A stretch of DNA of 64,000 bases from Nocardioides sp. PD653-B2 (GTDB taxonomy: Bacteria > Actinomycetota > Actinomycetes > Propionibacteriales > Nocardioidaceae). The position numbers and the translations under genes are program-made. The stretch spans positions 1 to 64,000 of the forward strand of contig NZ_BDJE01000022.1 in the NCBI RefSeq assembly GCF_002117935.1, given 5' to 3'. The notes beneath the pieces were generated by a model. The model did not search any database and was not told where the DNA came from. It saw nothing but the letters and a program-made list of their open reading frames with translations. Shown here piece after piece: positions 40,753-50,651 of the stretch (positions are counted from its first letter, which is position 1; every line of letters begins with the position of its first letter).

Positions 40753-43700
40753 ACGGCGCGGCTCGGGCGTGATGCGTTCTCTGCGAGCCAGGCCGAGGGA
40801 TCGACGTTGTCGGGGCCGTAGATGGAGCCGTTCTTGAGGTGGACCTCGAAGTGGAGGTGGCAGCCGGAGACGTTGCCCTCCTTGCCGATCTGGCCGATCG
40901 GCTCGCCGGCTGCGACGGTCTGGCCGCGGCTGACGCTGACGGTCGCCATGTGGGCGTACCACGTGGTCAGGGACCCGGCGCCGGTGGTGACCTTGACCAG
41001 CTGCGGCCCAGCCCAGGAACGCTGGGTGGTGTCGATCTCGATGGTGCCGGCGTGGGCGGCGTAGACGGTGGTTCCGCAGGGTGCGGAGAAGTCGGTGCCG
41101 GTGTGCCACTTGGACCAGTACGCGCCGGTCTCGTGCCAGTTGTGGTTGTCGGGTCCGACGTACTGCGCGGGCACCGGATAGACGACCTCGTCGCAGGAGG
41201 CGCCCTCGAGGCCGACCGGCTGGACGGAGGCGCCGGGCTTGACGTTGATGTGGACATGGTCGAGGTGGTTCTCGGTAGCGCTCCCCCGGTCCTCCATCGG
41301 CCGCCAGCCCTCGCCTGCGCGGGCGACCGACCAGATCCGCTGGTACCAGATGATGTAGTCGATGCCGAGCTTCTGGGCATTGGCCTTGGCGTAGGCGGCG
41401 AGACGGTCGCCCTGCGCGCGGCCCGCCGCGCTGAGTGGCACCATGAAGTCGGCCGCGAGCCCGGCCGGGTGGCCGTTGGGGTCGGTGGCGCTCTCGCGGT
41501 AGCCGCCGACGGTCTTGATGTCGAACATGGGGCCGAGGATGTTGACCAGCTGGGTCAGCTGCGGCTTGACTGGGCCGAGGTTGTACTTGGCCTCCGCGGT
41601 GTCGGAGTCGACTGCGCACCCGGCGCTGCTGCCGGCGGTGGTGGCGGTCACCAGCGGGTGGTCAGCGATCTTGCTGGCCTGGGTGCTGGTGTCGACCGCG
41701 GCGCTGGCCCAGGTGAGGTTCGCGCCGTAGACGTGGTCGATCGGCGCGTCCTGCTTGGGCTTCTTGCAGGGGTCGGCAGAGCCGCCGAAGGCGTTGCTCA
41801 GCTCAGGGGTCAGTGCGCAGTGCGAGGAGTTGTTGCCGTCCTTGCCGTCGTTGAAGTCGCCCAGGATCACCGCAGGGGTGCCGGTGCCGGCGAGCTCGGT
41901 CATCGTGGCCAGCTGGCGGCGCAGCGCCTCCTGGCGGTGCCCGGCGGCGTTTCCTTGAGTGTTGGCCGGGTTGTGGATGCTCCAGACCCAGATCACCTGC
42001 CCGGTGGTCGTCGAGGTCAGCTGCACCAGGGGCATGCCGACGTCCTTGCCGCCGAAGTACGGGATGTCGACGAGGCGCTCGTCGGTCTGCTCCCACTCGT
42101 TGCGGTCCCAGATCACCCCGTTCTGTGCCTTCCCGCTGGCCGGGTAGATCCCCCACTTGGCCGCGTACTGGTTCTCCAGCGCCTGGGCCTGCGGGCCATG
42201 CACCTCCTGGAGGCCGGCGATCGTGACGCCGGCGTTCTCGATCGTGCGCATGGCGCCGGGCAGTCGCTTGTCCCAGGTGTCGTACCCGGGCCGCTCCCCC
42301 GGCTTGTCGGTGTGGCCGGCGCCGAGCAGGTTGAGGGTGCCGACGGTGATGGGGTTGACGGTCTCGCCCTGGCAGTTGGCGACGTTCGTGGTGGAGCCGT
42401 CGTCGGGCAGGTCCGGCAGGTCGCCGCCGAGCAGATCGGTGATGTCGCCGGCGACGTCCTCCCACTGGGCGTAGGCGTCGGGGTAGCCCGAGCGCTGGAC
42501 GGCCTGCACGGCCTGGGTGAGCGGCATGTTCTGCCAGCCGGGGATGTCGAGGAGGCCGGGGCTGCCGGTGTGCTGGGCCTGGCCGAAGAACGCGCGGGCC
42601 GCGAGGACGGGGTTGGTGATCTCGGCCCGGCTTCCCCAGCCGGCCGAGGGGCGCTGCTGGAACAGGCCGCCGGAGTCGCGGTCACCTCCGGTGAGGTTGA
42701 CCAGCTTGGACTCCTGGATCGCGGCGGCGATCGCGATCTGCAGCCCGTAGCGGGGAATCTCGAGGTCGCGGGCGACCTGGGCGATGGTGATCGCGTTGCG
42801 GGCCTGCTCGGCGGTCATGGTCGGGTAGTTGGACGCGAACCGCAGCCGCATCAGCTGGGCGAGCACGTCGCCGGCCGGCGTCTCAGCGGACGTCCGGGCG
42901 GTGGTCGCCGCGGGCACGATCCCGTCGGTCGTGGTGGTGGTGGTCTCGGGCGCGCTCTCCGGGCCGGCGCCGTTCATCGCGATGCGAGCCGAGAGCCAGT
43001 GGTGATCCGACACCATCGTGCCGTCCCAGCCCTGCTCGAGACGGGCGCCCTGGTGGTGCGGGAAGAAGATGAAGTCGACGCCGTGGTTGTGCCATCCGTA
43101 GCCGGCGGCCTTCATCTTCGCGGCCGCCGTCCAGGGGATGTCGGTGTAGGAGGCCTGGGTGTTCATGTCGCCGCCGATCAGCACCGGACCGTGGGCGGCC
43201 AGCGAGTTGCGCAGCTGCAGCAGGATGTCCATTCCGGCGCCGTACTGCTGGGGCCGGGTCAGCGGCGGGTTGCCGTGCTGCTTCGGCCAACGGTGCGGGT
43301 TGGTCATGTGGTGGGTGGAGACCACCGAGACCACGGAGCCGTCGGCGCGGCGCAGCATCACCCATGTCGCGAAGCGGTCCCACGTGACCGGACGCCCGTC
43401 GTAGAAGGTCTTGTCGTCGTCGACGAGCTGGACCCGGCCGCCGTTGACCTTCGTCCAGGTCGAGCTCTTCCAGAGCACGACGTTGCCCATGGCCTGCTCG
43501 GCGCCGGTGCCGGTGCCGGCCGGGGCTGCCACCCGGAAGGCCGAGTAGCCCGGCGTGGCGGCTTCGATCTGCTCCAGGCTCCAGCCGCTGGCCTCGTTGA
43601 GTGTGACGAACTCGGGGTTCTGGGACAGGACCTTGGGCATGGAGGCCCGGAACCCGTCGAGGCCGGAGCGGCGCGGGATGTTGGCCTGCGCCATGGTGAT

Positions 43701-43898
43701 CTTGCCGTTGACCGGGCCGCCCACCGGGCCGTCGATGGCTCCGAGGTCACCGAGCTCGGTAGGCACGGTGCCTTGGCTGCTCTGGGTGCGGCACTCGGCG
43801 GCCGCGGTGGACGTCATCACCACCATCAGCGTCACGAGGAACGGCAGCCCCATGAAGATGATCAGGACGGGCAGTCCCGCGAGCAGCAGCTTCTTCAT
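40749..43898 (-). CDS. Secreted multidomain protein: two EEP nuclease-like domains, lytic-transglycosylase-like, DD-peptidase-like and M23 domains
   Basis: 1,049 residues. N-terminal anchor or signal (LLLAGLPVLIIFMGLPFLVT). Domain 1 (about 66-310) and domain 3 (about 518-745) both look like endonuclease/exonuclease/phosphatase folds: VLIGGDMNTQ near 243 and SDHHWLSARI; GLQEVHGPQ, VILGDFNDG near 679 and IADHPLVTA. Domain 2 (about 345-500) resembles lytic transglycosylases (IAAAIQESKLVNLTGGDRDS). Domain 4 (about 775-890) resembles DD-peptidase-like ends, and domain 5 is M23 (KWHTGTDFSAPCG near 931, HLHFEVHLKNG near 1012). Last gene of the T4SS operon, likely opening the wall for the channel. 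Confidence 0.85.
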   Translation of the reverse strand: MKKLLLAGLPVLIIFMGLPFLVTLMVVMTSTAAAECRTQSSQGTVPTELGDLGAIDGPVGGPVNGKITMAQANIPRRSGLDGFRASMPKVLSQNPEFVTLNEASGWSLEQIEAATPGYSAFRVAAPAGTGTGAEQAMGNVVLWKSSTWTKVNGGRVQLVDDDKTFYDGRPVTWDRFATWVMLRRADGSVVSVVSTHHMTNPHRWPKQHGNPPLTRPQQYGAGMDILLQLRNSLAAHGPVLIGGDMNTQASYTDIPWTAAAKMKAAGYGWHNHGVDFIFFPHHQGARLEQGWDGTMVSDHHWLSARIAMNGAGPESAPETTTTTTDGIVPAATTARTSAETPAGDVLAQLMRLRFASNYPTMTAEQARNAITIAQVARDLEIPRYGLQIAIAAAIQESKLVNLTGGDRDSGGLFQQRPSAGWGSRAEITNPVLAARAFFGQAQHTGSPGLLDIPGWQNMPLTQAVQAVQRSGYPDAYAQWEDVAGDITDLLGGDLPDLPDDGSTTNVANCQGETVNPITVGTLNLLGAGHTDKPGERPGYDTWDKRLPGAMRTIENAGVTIAGLQEVHGPQAQALENQYAAKWGIYPASGKAQNGVIWDRNEWEQTDERLVDIPYFGGKDVGMPLVQLTSTTTGQVIWVWSIHNPANTQGNAAGHRQEALRRQLATMTELAGTGTPAVILGDFNDGKDGNNSSHCALTPELSNAFGGSADPCKKPKQDAPIDHVYGANLTWASAAVDTSTQASKIADHPLVTATTAGSSAGCAVDSDTAEAKYNLGPVKPQLTQLVNILGPMFDIKTVGGYRESATDPNGHPAGLAADFMVPLSAAGRAQGDRLAAYAKANAQKLGIDYIIWYQRIWSVARAGEGWRPMEDRGSATENHLDHVHINVKPGASVQPVGLEGASCDEVVYPVPAQYVGPDNHNWHETGAYWSKWHTGTDFSAPCGTTVYAAHAGTIEIDTTQRSWAGPQLVKVTTGAGSLTTWYAHMATVSVSRGQTVAAGEPIGQIGKEGNVSGCHLHFEVHLKNGSIYGPDNVDPSAWLAENASRPSRAV

Positions 43899-43926
43899 GA
43901 CAGGTCAGTCCCGAGGTCGCGCGCGC

Positions 43927-45462
43927 TCAGGCGGCGGACTCGATGGCCTCGTTGGTGTAGTAGAGCTTCTTCTCCAGCGGGTGGAGCACCGTCTGGACCT
44001 TATAGGTGGCGTCGCCGATGCACCACAGGGCGCGGCCCTTGTCCTGCATGGCCCACCCGGAGACGAGGTCCTGGGCGATCGGGCCGAGCCCGAGCATGGA
44101 GTCGAGCTCGCGGGCGACACGGGGCTTCTGGGCACCGAGGATCTTGATGTCGGCCAGCTCGAGGAGGTCCTTGGCGATCATCGCGGCCTGGGAGTCGGCG
44201 TCGCCGACCGAGAGCAGGTCGGAGGGCTTGTGGAGGTTGCAGAACTGGATGTCGCCGCCCTTGCCGGCCATGCCGCGTGAGAGGCGCAGGTCGGCGTCGA
44301 AGCTCGCCACTGCGGCGGTTCCGAGGCGCATCTGCTTCCAGACCTCGTCGCGCACCACGATGCGCAGGTCGCCTGGCTCGGCGATCTCCCGCAGACCACG
44401 CCCCCAGGAGTTCATGCACAGCAGCGCGATGCCCACGGCCTCATCGCCCAGGCCGTCGAGCCGGGAGAGGCTGAACGACTGGATCGGGGCCCGCCAGTCG
44501 ACCTCGATGTTGGTGAAGTCGTCGAAGAGGCCGGCGAGGGTGCCGGTGACCAGCTCGCCGAGCGCGTTGCGCAGCAGCCGGGTCTCGTCGATGAACTGGC
44601 GGGTGTTCGCGTACTCGCAGGCCCGGACGAGCTCCTCGGTGGGGTTGCGCAGCAGGTCCCACAGCCGCGGGATGGTCGTCTCCTGCAGGACGCTGTTGCC
44701 GGCGGCGTAGCCGGTGAGGATCGCCAGCGCGTTGCGCACGACGTCGCTCTCGTCGGGGCCGAACGGCACCCGGCGCTCGTCGTCGATCTTCATGCTGCCG
44801 ACCAGGCCTCGGACCAGGACGAGCCACCGCTTGAAGATGATCGTGGCGCGGCGCTGCGCCTCCTCGGCCGAGAGCTTCTCCCACCCGTCGCCGAGCGGCC
44901 CCATGGACAGCGGGTTGACCCGGGCCCAGAAGCCGGGGGCGATGACGAAGGGTTCGACACCGAGCGCGCGGCACAGCGACTCGTACTCGTCCTTGACGTC
45001 GCCAGTGACCAGGGTGCGGTAGCCGAACGGCATCATCCGGGTGCAGAACGCCTTGGTGGTGCCGGACTTGCCACTTCCCGGCTTGGCGAACTGGAAGATG
45101 TTGGGGTTGGTCGCAGGTACGTCGTCGCGCAGCACCCAACCGAACGGGTCGCAGTAGAAGCTGCCGCCGGAGAGCTGGTCGACGCCCATCTGGGCGCCCG
45201 TCGGGGGCAGGGCGGGAGCGGAGACGAAGGGCCAGAACACCGGGGCCTGGTCGCTGGTCATCCGCCAGGCCGTCGCCGGGGCGGTGGCGGCGGCCCAGCC
45301 TCGGCCGCGGCGGGTGGCACCGCGGCGCGGCGCGTAGCGGAAGAGCCGGGGCTCCTTGGCCTCCGGGGCGAGCGTGGGGATCGTGGGCAGGTCGTGCCCG
45401 AAGTCGGAGAGAAGGGCAGCCATGTCGCGGCCGCCACGGCGGTTCCGGCGGGTGGTGGTCAT
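43927..45462 (-). CDS. VirB4/TraC-like conjugation ATPase
   Basis: 511 residues. Walker A FAKPGSGKSGTTK near residue 125, Walker B-like LRIVVRDEVWKQM near 364, and a typical C-terminal RALWCIGDATYKVQTVLHPL. It lacks the long N-terminal domain of VirB4; that part is encoded by the upstream SCO6880-like protein, as usual in actinobacterial systems. It powers assembly of the mating channel. The ATG shares a base with the stop of the upstream gene. Confidence 0.9.
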   Translation of the reverse strand: MTTTRRNRRGGRDMAALLSDFGHDLPTIPTLAPEAKEPRLFRYAPRRGATRRGRGWAAATAPATAWRMTSDQAPVFWPFVSAPALPPTGAQMGVDQLSGGSFYCDPFGWVLRDDVPATNPNIFQFAKPGSGKSGTTKAFCTRMMPFGYRTLVTGDVKDEYESLCRALGVEPFVIAPGFWARVNPLSMGPLGDGWEKLSAEEAQRRATIIFKRWLVLVRGLVGSMKIDDERRVPFGPDESDVVRNALAILTGYAAGNSVLQETTIPRLWDLLRNPTEELVRACEYANTRQFIDETRLLRNALGELVTGTLAGLFDDFTNIEVDWRAPIQSFSLSRLDGLGDEAVGIALLCMNSWGRGLREIAEPGDLRIVVRDEVWKQMRLGTAAVASFDADLRLSRGMAGKGGDIQFCNLHKPSDLLSVGDADSQAAMIAKDLLELADIKILGAQKPRVARELDSMLGLGPIAQDLVSGWAMQDKGRALWCIGDATYKVQTVLHPLEKKLYYTNEAIESAA

Positions 45463-46967
45463 CAGGCGTCTCCGCTCCGGGTCAGGCTCATGCCGAGGGG
45501 GATGGTGGACGCGGCGAACCCGACGTCCTGGGCGAGGTCGAGGCGCAGCGGTGCGAACCCGGCGCGTCGGACCGAGGCGTCCAGGCGGCGCCCGAACTCG
45601 GTGATCCGCATCGACTTTGGGACGGTGACCGTGCACACGCCGTAGGGCCGGGTCAGCGAGTTGCCGCGGGCCAGCTTGGCGTCCAGGCCGCGGGCCTTGT
45701 GGGCTTCGTCGCGCTGCTTGGCGCGGGTCTTGCGGCCGAGCTTCTCGTTCATCCCCTCGGCCAGGTCGGCGGCCCACTCGGCGTTGCCGGACTGCCGGTC
45801 GGCCTTGGTCTGGGAAACGATCGGGTACGCGACGACGAACGATCGCCGCTCACCGAACTCGCTGGGGGTGAGGATCGGTGCCAGGGCACCCATCGCGACG
45901 CCGCGGGTCGGCAGCTTGATGGTGGCGCTGACCGAGTTCCAGGCGTCGTGGCTGTAGTGCCGCACTGCGGCGTCGGCACCCGAGGGGCCGGCCATCGCCC
46001 ACGGGACGTCGGCGTTGACGCTTGGGTCCTTCTCCCGCAGCGAGAGGGCCTCGACGATGCCGGCACGGTCGCCGGGGGCGAATCCGGTCCGGCAGGCCAG
46101 CGCGAGCTCGGGGCTGGTGAGCCAGCGCACCGTCGTCATCCCCATCGGGCCGCGCAGCTGGGCCTCGATCTCGGCCATGAGCAGGTAGAGCTCGCGGCAG
46201 CGGCCCTCGAAGCCGCCCCCGGACTCTTTGGCCGACCTCGCGATCCGGGTCTCCGGGACCAGGATCGTCACGAACTGCTCGGTGCGCACCGATGCCTGGG
46301 TGAGGCCGTGGGCCAGGTCGCTGTTGACGACCTCCGACAGCTCCGGGGCGTTGGGGCGGCGGTGGCGGTTGACCCACAGGTCGCGCTCGGCGCCGTCCTC
46401 GGGAACGGTGCGCACCATGAAGAGGATCTCGTCGACCTTCTCTGTGCGACCGGCGACGTCGAGCAGCCCGGCCAGGGCCTCGCCGTAGCGGGCGCGCTCT
46501 TCGGTGTCCTTCATGCCGATGCCGGGGTGCACGATCGAGGCCGTGACCGCCCAGGTCTTCATGGCGTGGTCCTCGATGATCGCTACGCGCTGCAGCTGCG
46601 AGCCGTGCGGCGGGCCGTCGTGGATCTGGACGCCCTGGAGGACCCCGGGCAGGTCCGGGGTGTCGAGGTCGTCGCCGCGGCCTTGGGTGGCCTTGGCACG
46701 GAACGAGGTCCAGCCGAACAGGCCGCCGACGGCGTACATCGTCGAGGCGAACACCCAGCCGGTGGCCGAGCGGCCGCGCACCGGGATCACGGTGATGGCC
46801 AGCAGGAACACCCAGACCAGGGCGAACAGAAACGCGGAGAACCACGCTCCGCGGCTGATTGCCCAGAACGCCGGCAGGCTGGCCAGCGCCAGGAACATCA
46901 GCTGGCCTCCGGAGAGGCCGAAGAACCAGCCGATGCGGTCGCGCTGGTAGTCGGCGTAGGTGGTCAT
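45462..46967 (-). CDS. SCO6880-family protein (PrgI/VirB3-like membrane part plus VirB4 N-domain-like)
   Basis: 501 residues. Two membrane helices at residues about 14-60 (QLMFLALASLPAFWAISRGA, FLFALVWVFLLAITVIPVRG), followed by a long soluble part (RVAIIEDHAMKTWAVTASIV, RTEQFVTILVPETRIARSAK) that resembles the N-terminal domain of VirB4. Standard neighbour of the conjugation ATPase in Streptomyces and relatives. ATG 46967; next gene overlaps. Confidence 0.85.
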   Translation of the reverse strand: MTTYADYQRDRIGWFFGLSGGQLMFLALASLPAFWAISRGAWFSAFLFALVWVFLLAITVIPVRGRSATGWVFASTMYAVGGLFGWTSFRAKATQGRGDDLDTPDLPGVLQGVQIHDGPPHGSQLQRVAIIEDHAMKTWAVTASIVHPGIGMKDTEERARYGEALAGLLDVAGRTEKVDEILFMVRTVPEDGAERDLWVNRHRRPNAPELSEVVNSDLAHGLTQASVRTEQFVTILVPETRIARSAKESGGGFEGRCRELYLLMAEIEAQLRGPMGMTTVRWLTSPELALACRTGFAPGDRAGIVEALSLREKDPSVNADVPWAMAGPSGADAAVRHYSHDAWNSVSATIKLPTRGVAMGALAPILTPSEFGERRSFVVAYPIVSQTKADRQSGNAEWAADLAEGMNEKLGRKTRAKQRDEAHKARGLDAKLARGNSLTRPYGVCTVTVPKSMRITEFGRRLDASVRRAGFAPLRLDLAQDVGFAASTIPLGMSLTRSGDA

Positions 46968-47041
46968 CGTCGGCTTCCCTTCTGGTCAGTGAGGTCGGTG
47001 GGTGTCGATCGGCGCTCGAGGTGGGGCGGTCGGCGCATCGG

Positions 47042-49012
47042 TTACACCGCCACCGGTGGGATGCCGCCAGCTGCCGCGCCGGCGCCGCCGGCACCTCCCG
47101 CTGCTCCCCCGCCGCCGGCGGCCGGGGTCTTGGGAGCGGCGTCAGCTCCTCCGCCGCCCTGGCCGCCGGGTCCGCCGCCGAGTCCGCCGCCGGTCGGCAG
47201 CGTCGGCGGGGTGGGCGGCGCAGGAGGCGTGGGCGGGGTCGGCATCGACGAGTCCTCGTCGCTCTGGTCGCCGTTCTGCGACCCGGGGTGGGTCCCGCCC
47301 TGGCCGCCGGACTGGCCACCGGACTGCCGTCCACCCAGGCCGCTGAAGTCGGGGCCGTAGATGCTCTGGCCGACACCGGCCTGGTTGGTCTCGTCCGACA
47401 TCAGCGAGGTCGCCTTCGCGCCGGCGGAGTTGATCCAGCCCATGCCGGTCGACAGGGCCTGGCCGACCGGGCCGAAGCTGCCTAGGGCGCCCTGGGTCGA
47501 CTTGCTGAACCGGTCGCCGGTCGAGGCTTCGGCGCTCTGCTCGCCCGAGGAGCGGCCGTTGGCGTCGGTGCTCGACGCAGCCGACGAGCCGCCACCTGCG
47601 CCGCCGCCGCTGAGCAGGCCCTGGAGGCCGCCCTGGATGGCCATGCCCTGGCGGAACGACGCGCCGCTGGGGGTGCCGGGGTCGACGAAGGCCAGGAGCT
47701 TGAACAGGGACAGCGGGGCGACGACGCTGATCAGGATCGTCATCACGGCCGGCAGCGCGGTGCCGAACGCCTTGGCGGTGTCCTCGGCCAGGTGGGCGGC
47801 GACTCCGTTGGCGAACTGCACGCCGATGCCCAGCACCATCACCATCAGCACCGGGGTGAACGCCGCGGCGTGGAACCAGCGCAGCGACTTCCAAAACCAG
47901 GAGCGGGTGAACTCCGAGACCAGGCCGGCGGCCGCGAGCGGCCCGGTGGCGGTGAGCACCAGCAGGGACGCCGCGCGTGCCAGGTAGACCAGGACGTGCC
48001 CGATGGCGGCCAGCCACAGGAAGATTCCGAGGAAGGCAAGAGCGGTGGCCACGCCGGCGTCGGTGATGTCGTCGATGCCGAGTCCGCCGAGCGGGTCCCA
48101 GTCGGGCCAGGTCTGCACCTTGAGCAGCGACTTCATCAGCGCCTTGGTCAGCGCCCCGCAGGCCGCGATGATCATGACGCAGTACCCGAACCAGCAGGCG
48201 CACACCAAGACGAACTGGCCGGACCCGATGAAGGCCCGGGCGAGGCTCTTGCCCTCGCGCTTGAAGGCCGCGGCGCCGAGCTGGATCATCGCCAAGATGA
48301 CCACCAGGGCCAGCGCCAGCCACAGGGTGAAGGCGTAGACGTCCTTGCCCGGGCCGTCGGCGCTCAGGTCCGGAGTCAAGAACAGCTCACTGAACGTGAG
48401 CACGATGCGCAGCACGAACAGGCCGGAGTTCCAGATCGCGAGCATGGCCGCGGTCCAGGCGTCGGCCGCGGCCTTGGCGATGACGTCGCCGATGGCCTCG
48501 AACGGGTTGGGGATGTCGGCCAGCCCGGGGATGCCGCCGCCGAAGAGGTCACCGACGTTCGGCAGACCGGGGATCCCGGGCAGCCCAGGGACGCCCGGAA
48601 GCCCGGGCAGTCCGCCGATGTTGCCGCAGATCGCGTCGAGGATCCCGCAGCCGTCGGGGAGCAGATCTCCCGTGCCGTCGAGAAGGTCGCCGGCACCGTC
48701 CTTCACATCGCCGGCGGCGTCCTTGCCGCAATCGATCGGGTCCTTGGCGCAGTCGACGGCGTCGCCGCCGAGATCGCACAGGGCGTCGGGCCCCGGGCAG
48801 CCCATCTTGAGGTTGCGGGCCGGCCAAGTGCCGCTGGTCGCCACCGGGGCGACTGGAGCGAGGTGCGTCGTGCTGGCGGCCGGCTCGCCGGCCGCTGCGG
48901 CGGGAGGCTGGAGGGTCGAGGCAGCACCGAGGACCGTGGTGAGCACCAGGAGCGCCAGGGCGGCGATGCCGAGTCGGCTCGCCCCGCGCACGGCGGTGAT
49001 GACGGTGCTCAC
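47042..49012 (-). CDS. VirB6/TrbL-like polytopic membrane protein
   Basis: 656 residues. N-terminal signal-like segment (LGIAALALLVLTTVLGAAST), then an extracellular Gly/Asp-rich linker with repeated GLPGLPGVPGLPGIPGLP, then six or so membrane helices at about residues 190-450 (FTLWLALALVVILAMIQLGA, ATALAFLGIFLWLAAIGHVL and others). The C-terminal 200 residues are Gly/Ser/Pro-rich and probably cytoplasmic or periplasmic. This is the channel-forming VirB6-like subunit of actinobacterial T4SS. It overlaps the upstream gene by 4 bases. Confidence 0.85.
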   Translation of the reverse strand: MSTVITAVRGASRLGIAALALLVLTTVLGAASTLQPPAAAAGEPAASTTHLAPVAPVATSGTWPARNLKMGCPGPDALCDLGGDAVDCAKDPIDCGKDAAGDVKDGAGDLLDGTGDLLPDGCGILDAICGNIGGLPGLPGVPGLPGIPGLPNVGDLFGGGIPGLADIPNPFEAIGDVIAKAAADAWTAAMLAIWNSGLFVLRIVLTFSELFLTPDLSADGPGKDVYAFTLWLALALVVILAMIQLGAAAFKREGKSLARAFIGSGQFVLVCACWFGYCVMIIAACGALTKALMKSLLKVQTWPDWDPLGGLGIDDITDAGVATALAFLGIFLWLAAIGHVLVYLARAASLLVLTATGPLAAAGLVSEFTRSWFWKSLRWFHAAAFTPVLMVMVLGIGVQFANGVAAHLAEDTAKAFGTALPAVMTILISVVAPLSLFKLLAFVDPGTPSGASFRQGMAIQGGLQGLLSGGGAGGGSSAASSTDANGRSSGEQSAEASTGDRFSKSTQGALGSFGPVGQALSTGMGWINSAGAKATSLMSDETNQAGVGQSIYGPDFSGLGGRQSGGQSGGQGGTHPGSQNGDQSDEDSSMPTPPTPPAPPTPPTLPTGGGLGGGPGGQGGGGADAAPKTPAAGGGGAAGGAGGAGAAAGGIPPVAV

Positions 49013-49785
49013 TGGGGAGCTCCGTTGATCCGGATCCAGCCGGCCTTCTCGAACTCGGGGGTGCCGGGCGCCACCGCCTGCGGCTGGCCCTCCGAGACCA
49101 GGTGCTCGATGTCCGCTTCGCTGCCCTGGACCAGTCGCCAGTCACCGTCGAGCCACCGCATCAGCTGGGTGCCGGCGTAGAGGCTGTCCTTAACCTGGCC
49201 GCCGGCGGTGGTGAGGGTGACGTAGCTGAGCAGGTTCACCGCGTAGTAGCCGGTGTCGAGCTCCTCGAGGGTGTAGGCGACCGGGGTGACGGCGTACGAC
49301 GCGGGGGCGGGCACGTCGCCCTCCTTCGCGACGCCGGCCTGCTGGCGGCGCAGCGCGACCGCGGCGCGGGAGCGCTCCTCGAAGACGGCCTTGTCCTCGG
49401 GGTTGGCGTAGAGACGGGCGACGGTGACGGCCTGGTCGTAGTCGAACCCGAGCTGTGCCTTGGCCAGCTCGACCTGCAGCGCCACGGCGCCCAGGTCGGT
49501 GGCCGGAAATCCGGTCGGGTAGCCGTCGACCTGGTCGTCGCCGATCGGGATCACGACGCCGTCGGCCGGCGCGGTGTCCGGTGCGACCTGCTCGACCGAT
49601 GCGTTCTCGACCGTCTGGCTCGAGTTGCCCCCGCCGGTGGCGTCGGGGCCGCCGGAGTCGTCGTCGGCCCGGGTGCGAGCACCGAGCCAGACGACGGTGG
49701 CCACCATGCAGGCGATCGCCACCAGGATGCCGATGCGCACCAGGGTTGCCCGCGAGTCGTCGTTGCCGGTCGTCAGGTTCTTCAT
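49009..49785 (-). CDS. VirB8/TcpC-like bitopic protein 1
   Basis: 258 residues. One membrane helix at about 14-35 (LVRIGILVAIACMVATVVWL), a linker, and an NTF2-like extracellular domain (YYAVNLLSYVTLTTAGGQVK, LMRWLDGDWRLVQGS). VirB8-like proteins form the scaffold of the mating channel. It overlaps the next upstream gene by one base. Confidence 0.75.
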   Translation of the reverse strand: MKNLTTGNDDSRATLVRIGILVAIACMVATVVWLGARTRADDDSGGPDATGGGNSSQTVENASVEQVAPDTAPADGVVIPIGDDQVDGYPTGFPATDLGAVALQVELAKAQLGFDYDQAVTVARLYANPEDKAVFEERSRAAVALRRQQAGVAKEGDVPAPASYAVTPVAYTLEELDTGYYAVNLLSYVTLTTAGGQVKDSLYAGTQLMRWLDGDWRLVQGSEADIEHLVSEGQPQAVAPGTPEFEKAGWIRINGAPQ

Positions 49786-50651
49786 CAGTGGTCCCCTTCG
49801 ATGTGGTCAGGGTCAGTGGTGTCGTCGGTCGACCAGGTGCGCCAGCCGGCCTCGTGGGCCAGCTGCGTGCCGGGCCAGGTCGCGGGGGCGGGTGCGGGCG
49901 GGGCGCCGGGGGCGACCATCCAGCGGCCGCCGACCCACTGCATGCGCTCGCAGTGGGCGAAGGCGATTTGGCCTTCCTGCTTGTAGGAGGCAGTGACCTT
50001 CATCAGGACGCAGACGGTGGTCCAGTCGGGCCCGTCGGTGCCCTTCACGAGCGCGGCGGCCGGCTCGAGGGAGACCGAGGAGCTGGGGTCCTTGACCTCG
50101 CCCATTCCCGTGCTGGTCAAGAAGGCCTGGACGCTGGCGGTGATCCACCACTCCTCGGCGCGGACCCCGCCGGGCAGGGCCCAGGCGTTGTAGACCTCCG
50201 CCGCCGTGGTCAGGCTCATCGACTGCAGCACCGCGAGGTCGACCTGCGCGAGCTGCCCGATCGCGCCCTCGGGGGTGTGCGGGAACCCGGTCATCACGAA
50301 CGCCGGTCCGTTCACACCGGTGCCAGCCGGGACCTTGATGACGGGCGCCTTGGCGCTGGTGGTCTCGGCCGGGAAGGCGTCGCTCTCGGGAACCGCCAGC
50401 ATCGGCTCGGCCGCTACCTCGTCGCGGTGCACGGCACCTTGGGCCACCGTCGACCGATCGGTCTCGCCGGTGGCGACGTCGATGTTGGCGCTGGCTTCCT
50501 CGCCGATCCCGGCGACGGCCAGGTAGACCGCGTAGGCGAGGCCACCGAGCAGGAGCACAGCCACGACGACGGCGGCGACCAGGATTCCGAGCAGGCGGCG
50601 CCGGCCCCACTCCGTGGCGCCTTCAACCTTCTTCGTGGCTGCGCGCCGCAT
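49785..50651 (-). CDS. VirB8/TcpC-like bitopic protein 2
   Basis: 288 residues. Basic N-terminus, one membrane helix (LLGILVAAVVVAVLLLGGLA, near 20-40), then a long extracytoplasmic part with an NTF2-like end (WTTVCVLMKVTASYKQEGQI, MQWVGGRWMVAPG). Adjacent to bitopic protein 1, suggesting a heteromeric scaffold. ATG 50651 shares its position with the stop of the pilin-like gene. Confidence 0.75.
   Translation of the reverse strand: MRRAATKKVEGATEWGRRRLLGILVAAVVVAVLLLGGLAYAVYLAVAGIGEEASANIDVATGETDRSTVAQGAVHRDEVAAEPMLAVPESDAFPAETTSAKAPVIKVPAGTGVNGPAFVMTGFPHTPEGAIGQLAQVDLAVLQSMSLTTAAEVYNAWALPGGVRAEEWWITASVQAFLTSTGMGEVKDPSSSVSLEPAAALVKGTDGPDWTTVCVLMKVTASYKQEGQIAFAHCERMQWVGGRWMVAPGAPPAPAPATWPGTQLAHEAGWRTWSTDDTTDPDHIEGDH

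Noticed and set aside
40839..44147. Forward open frame of 1,102 codons opposite the wall-hydrolase gene
   Set aside because: Shadow of the GC-biased codons on the other strand, which carries clear domains.
48540..48620. DNA tandem repeat in the VirB6-like gene
   Set aside because: It simply encodes a Gly-Leu-Pro linker and the copies differ in codon use; explained by the protein.
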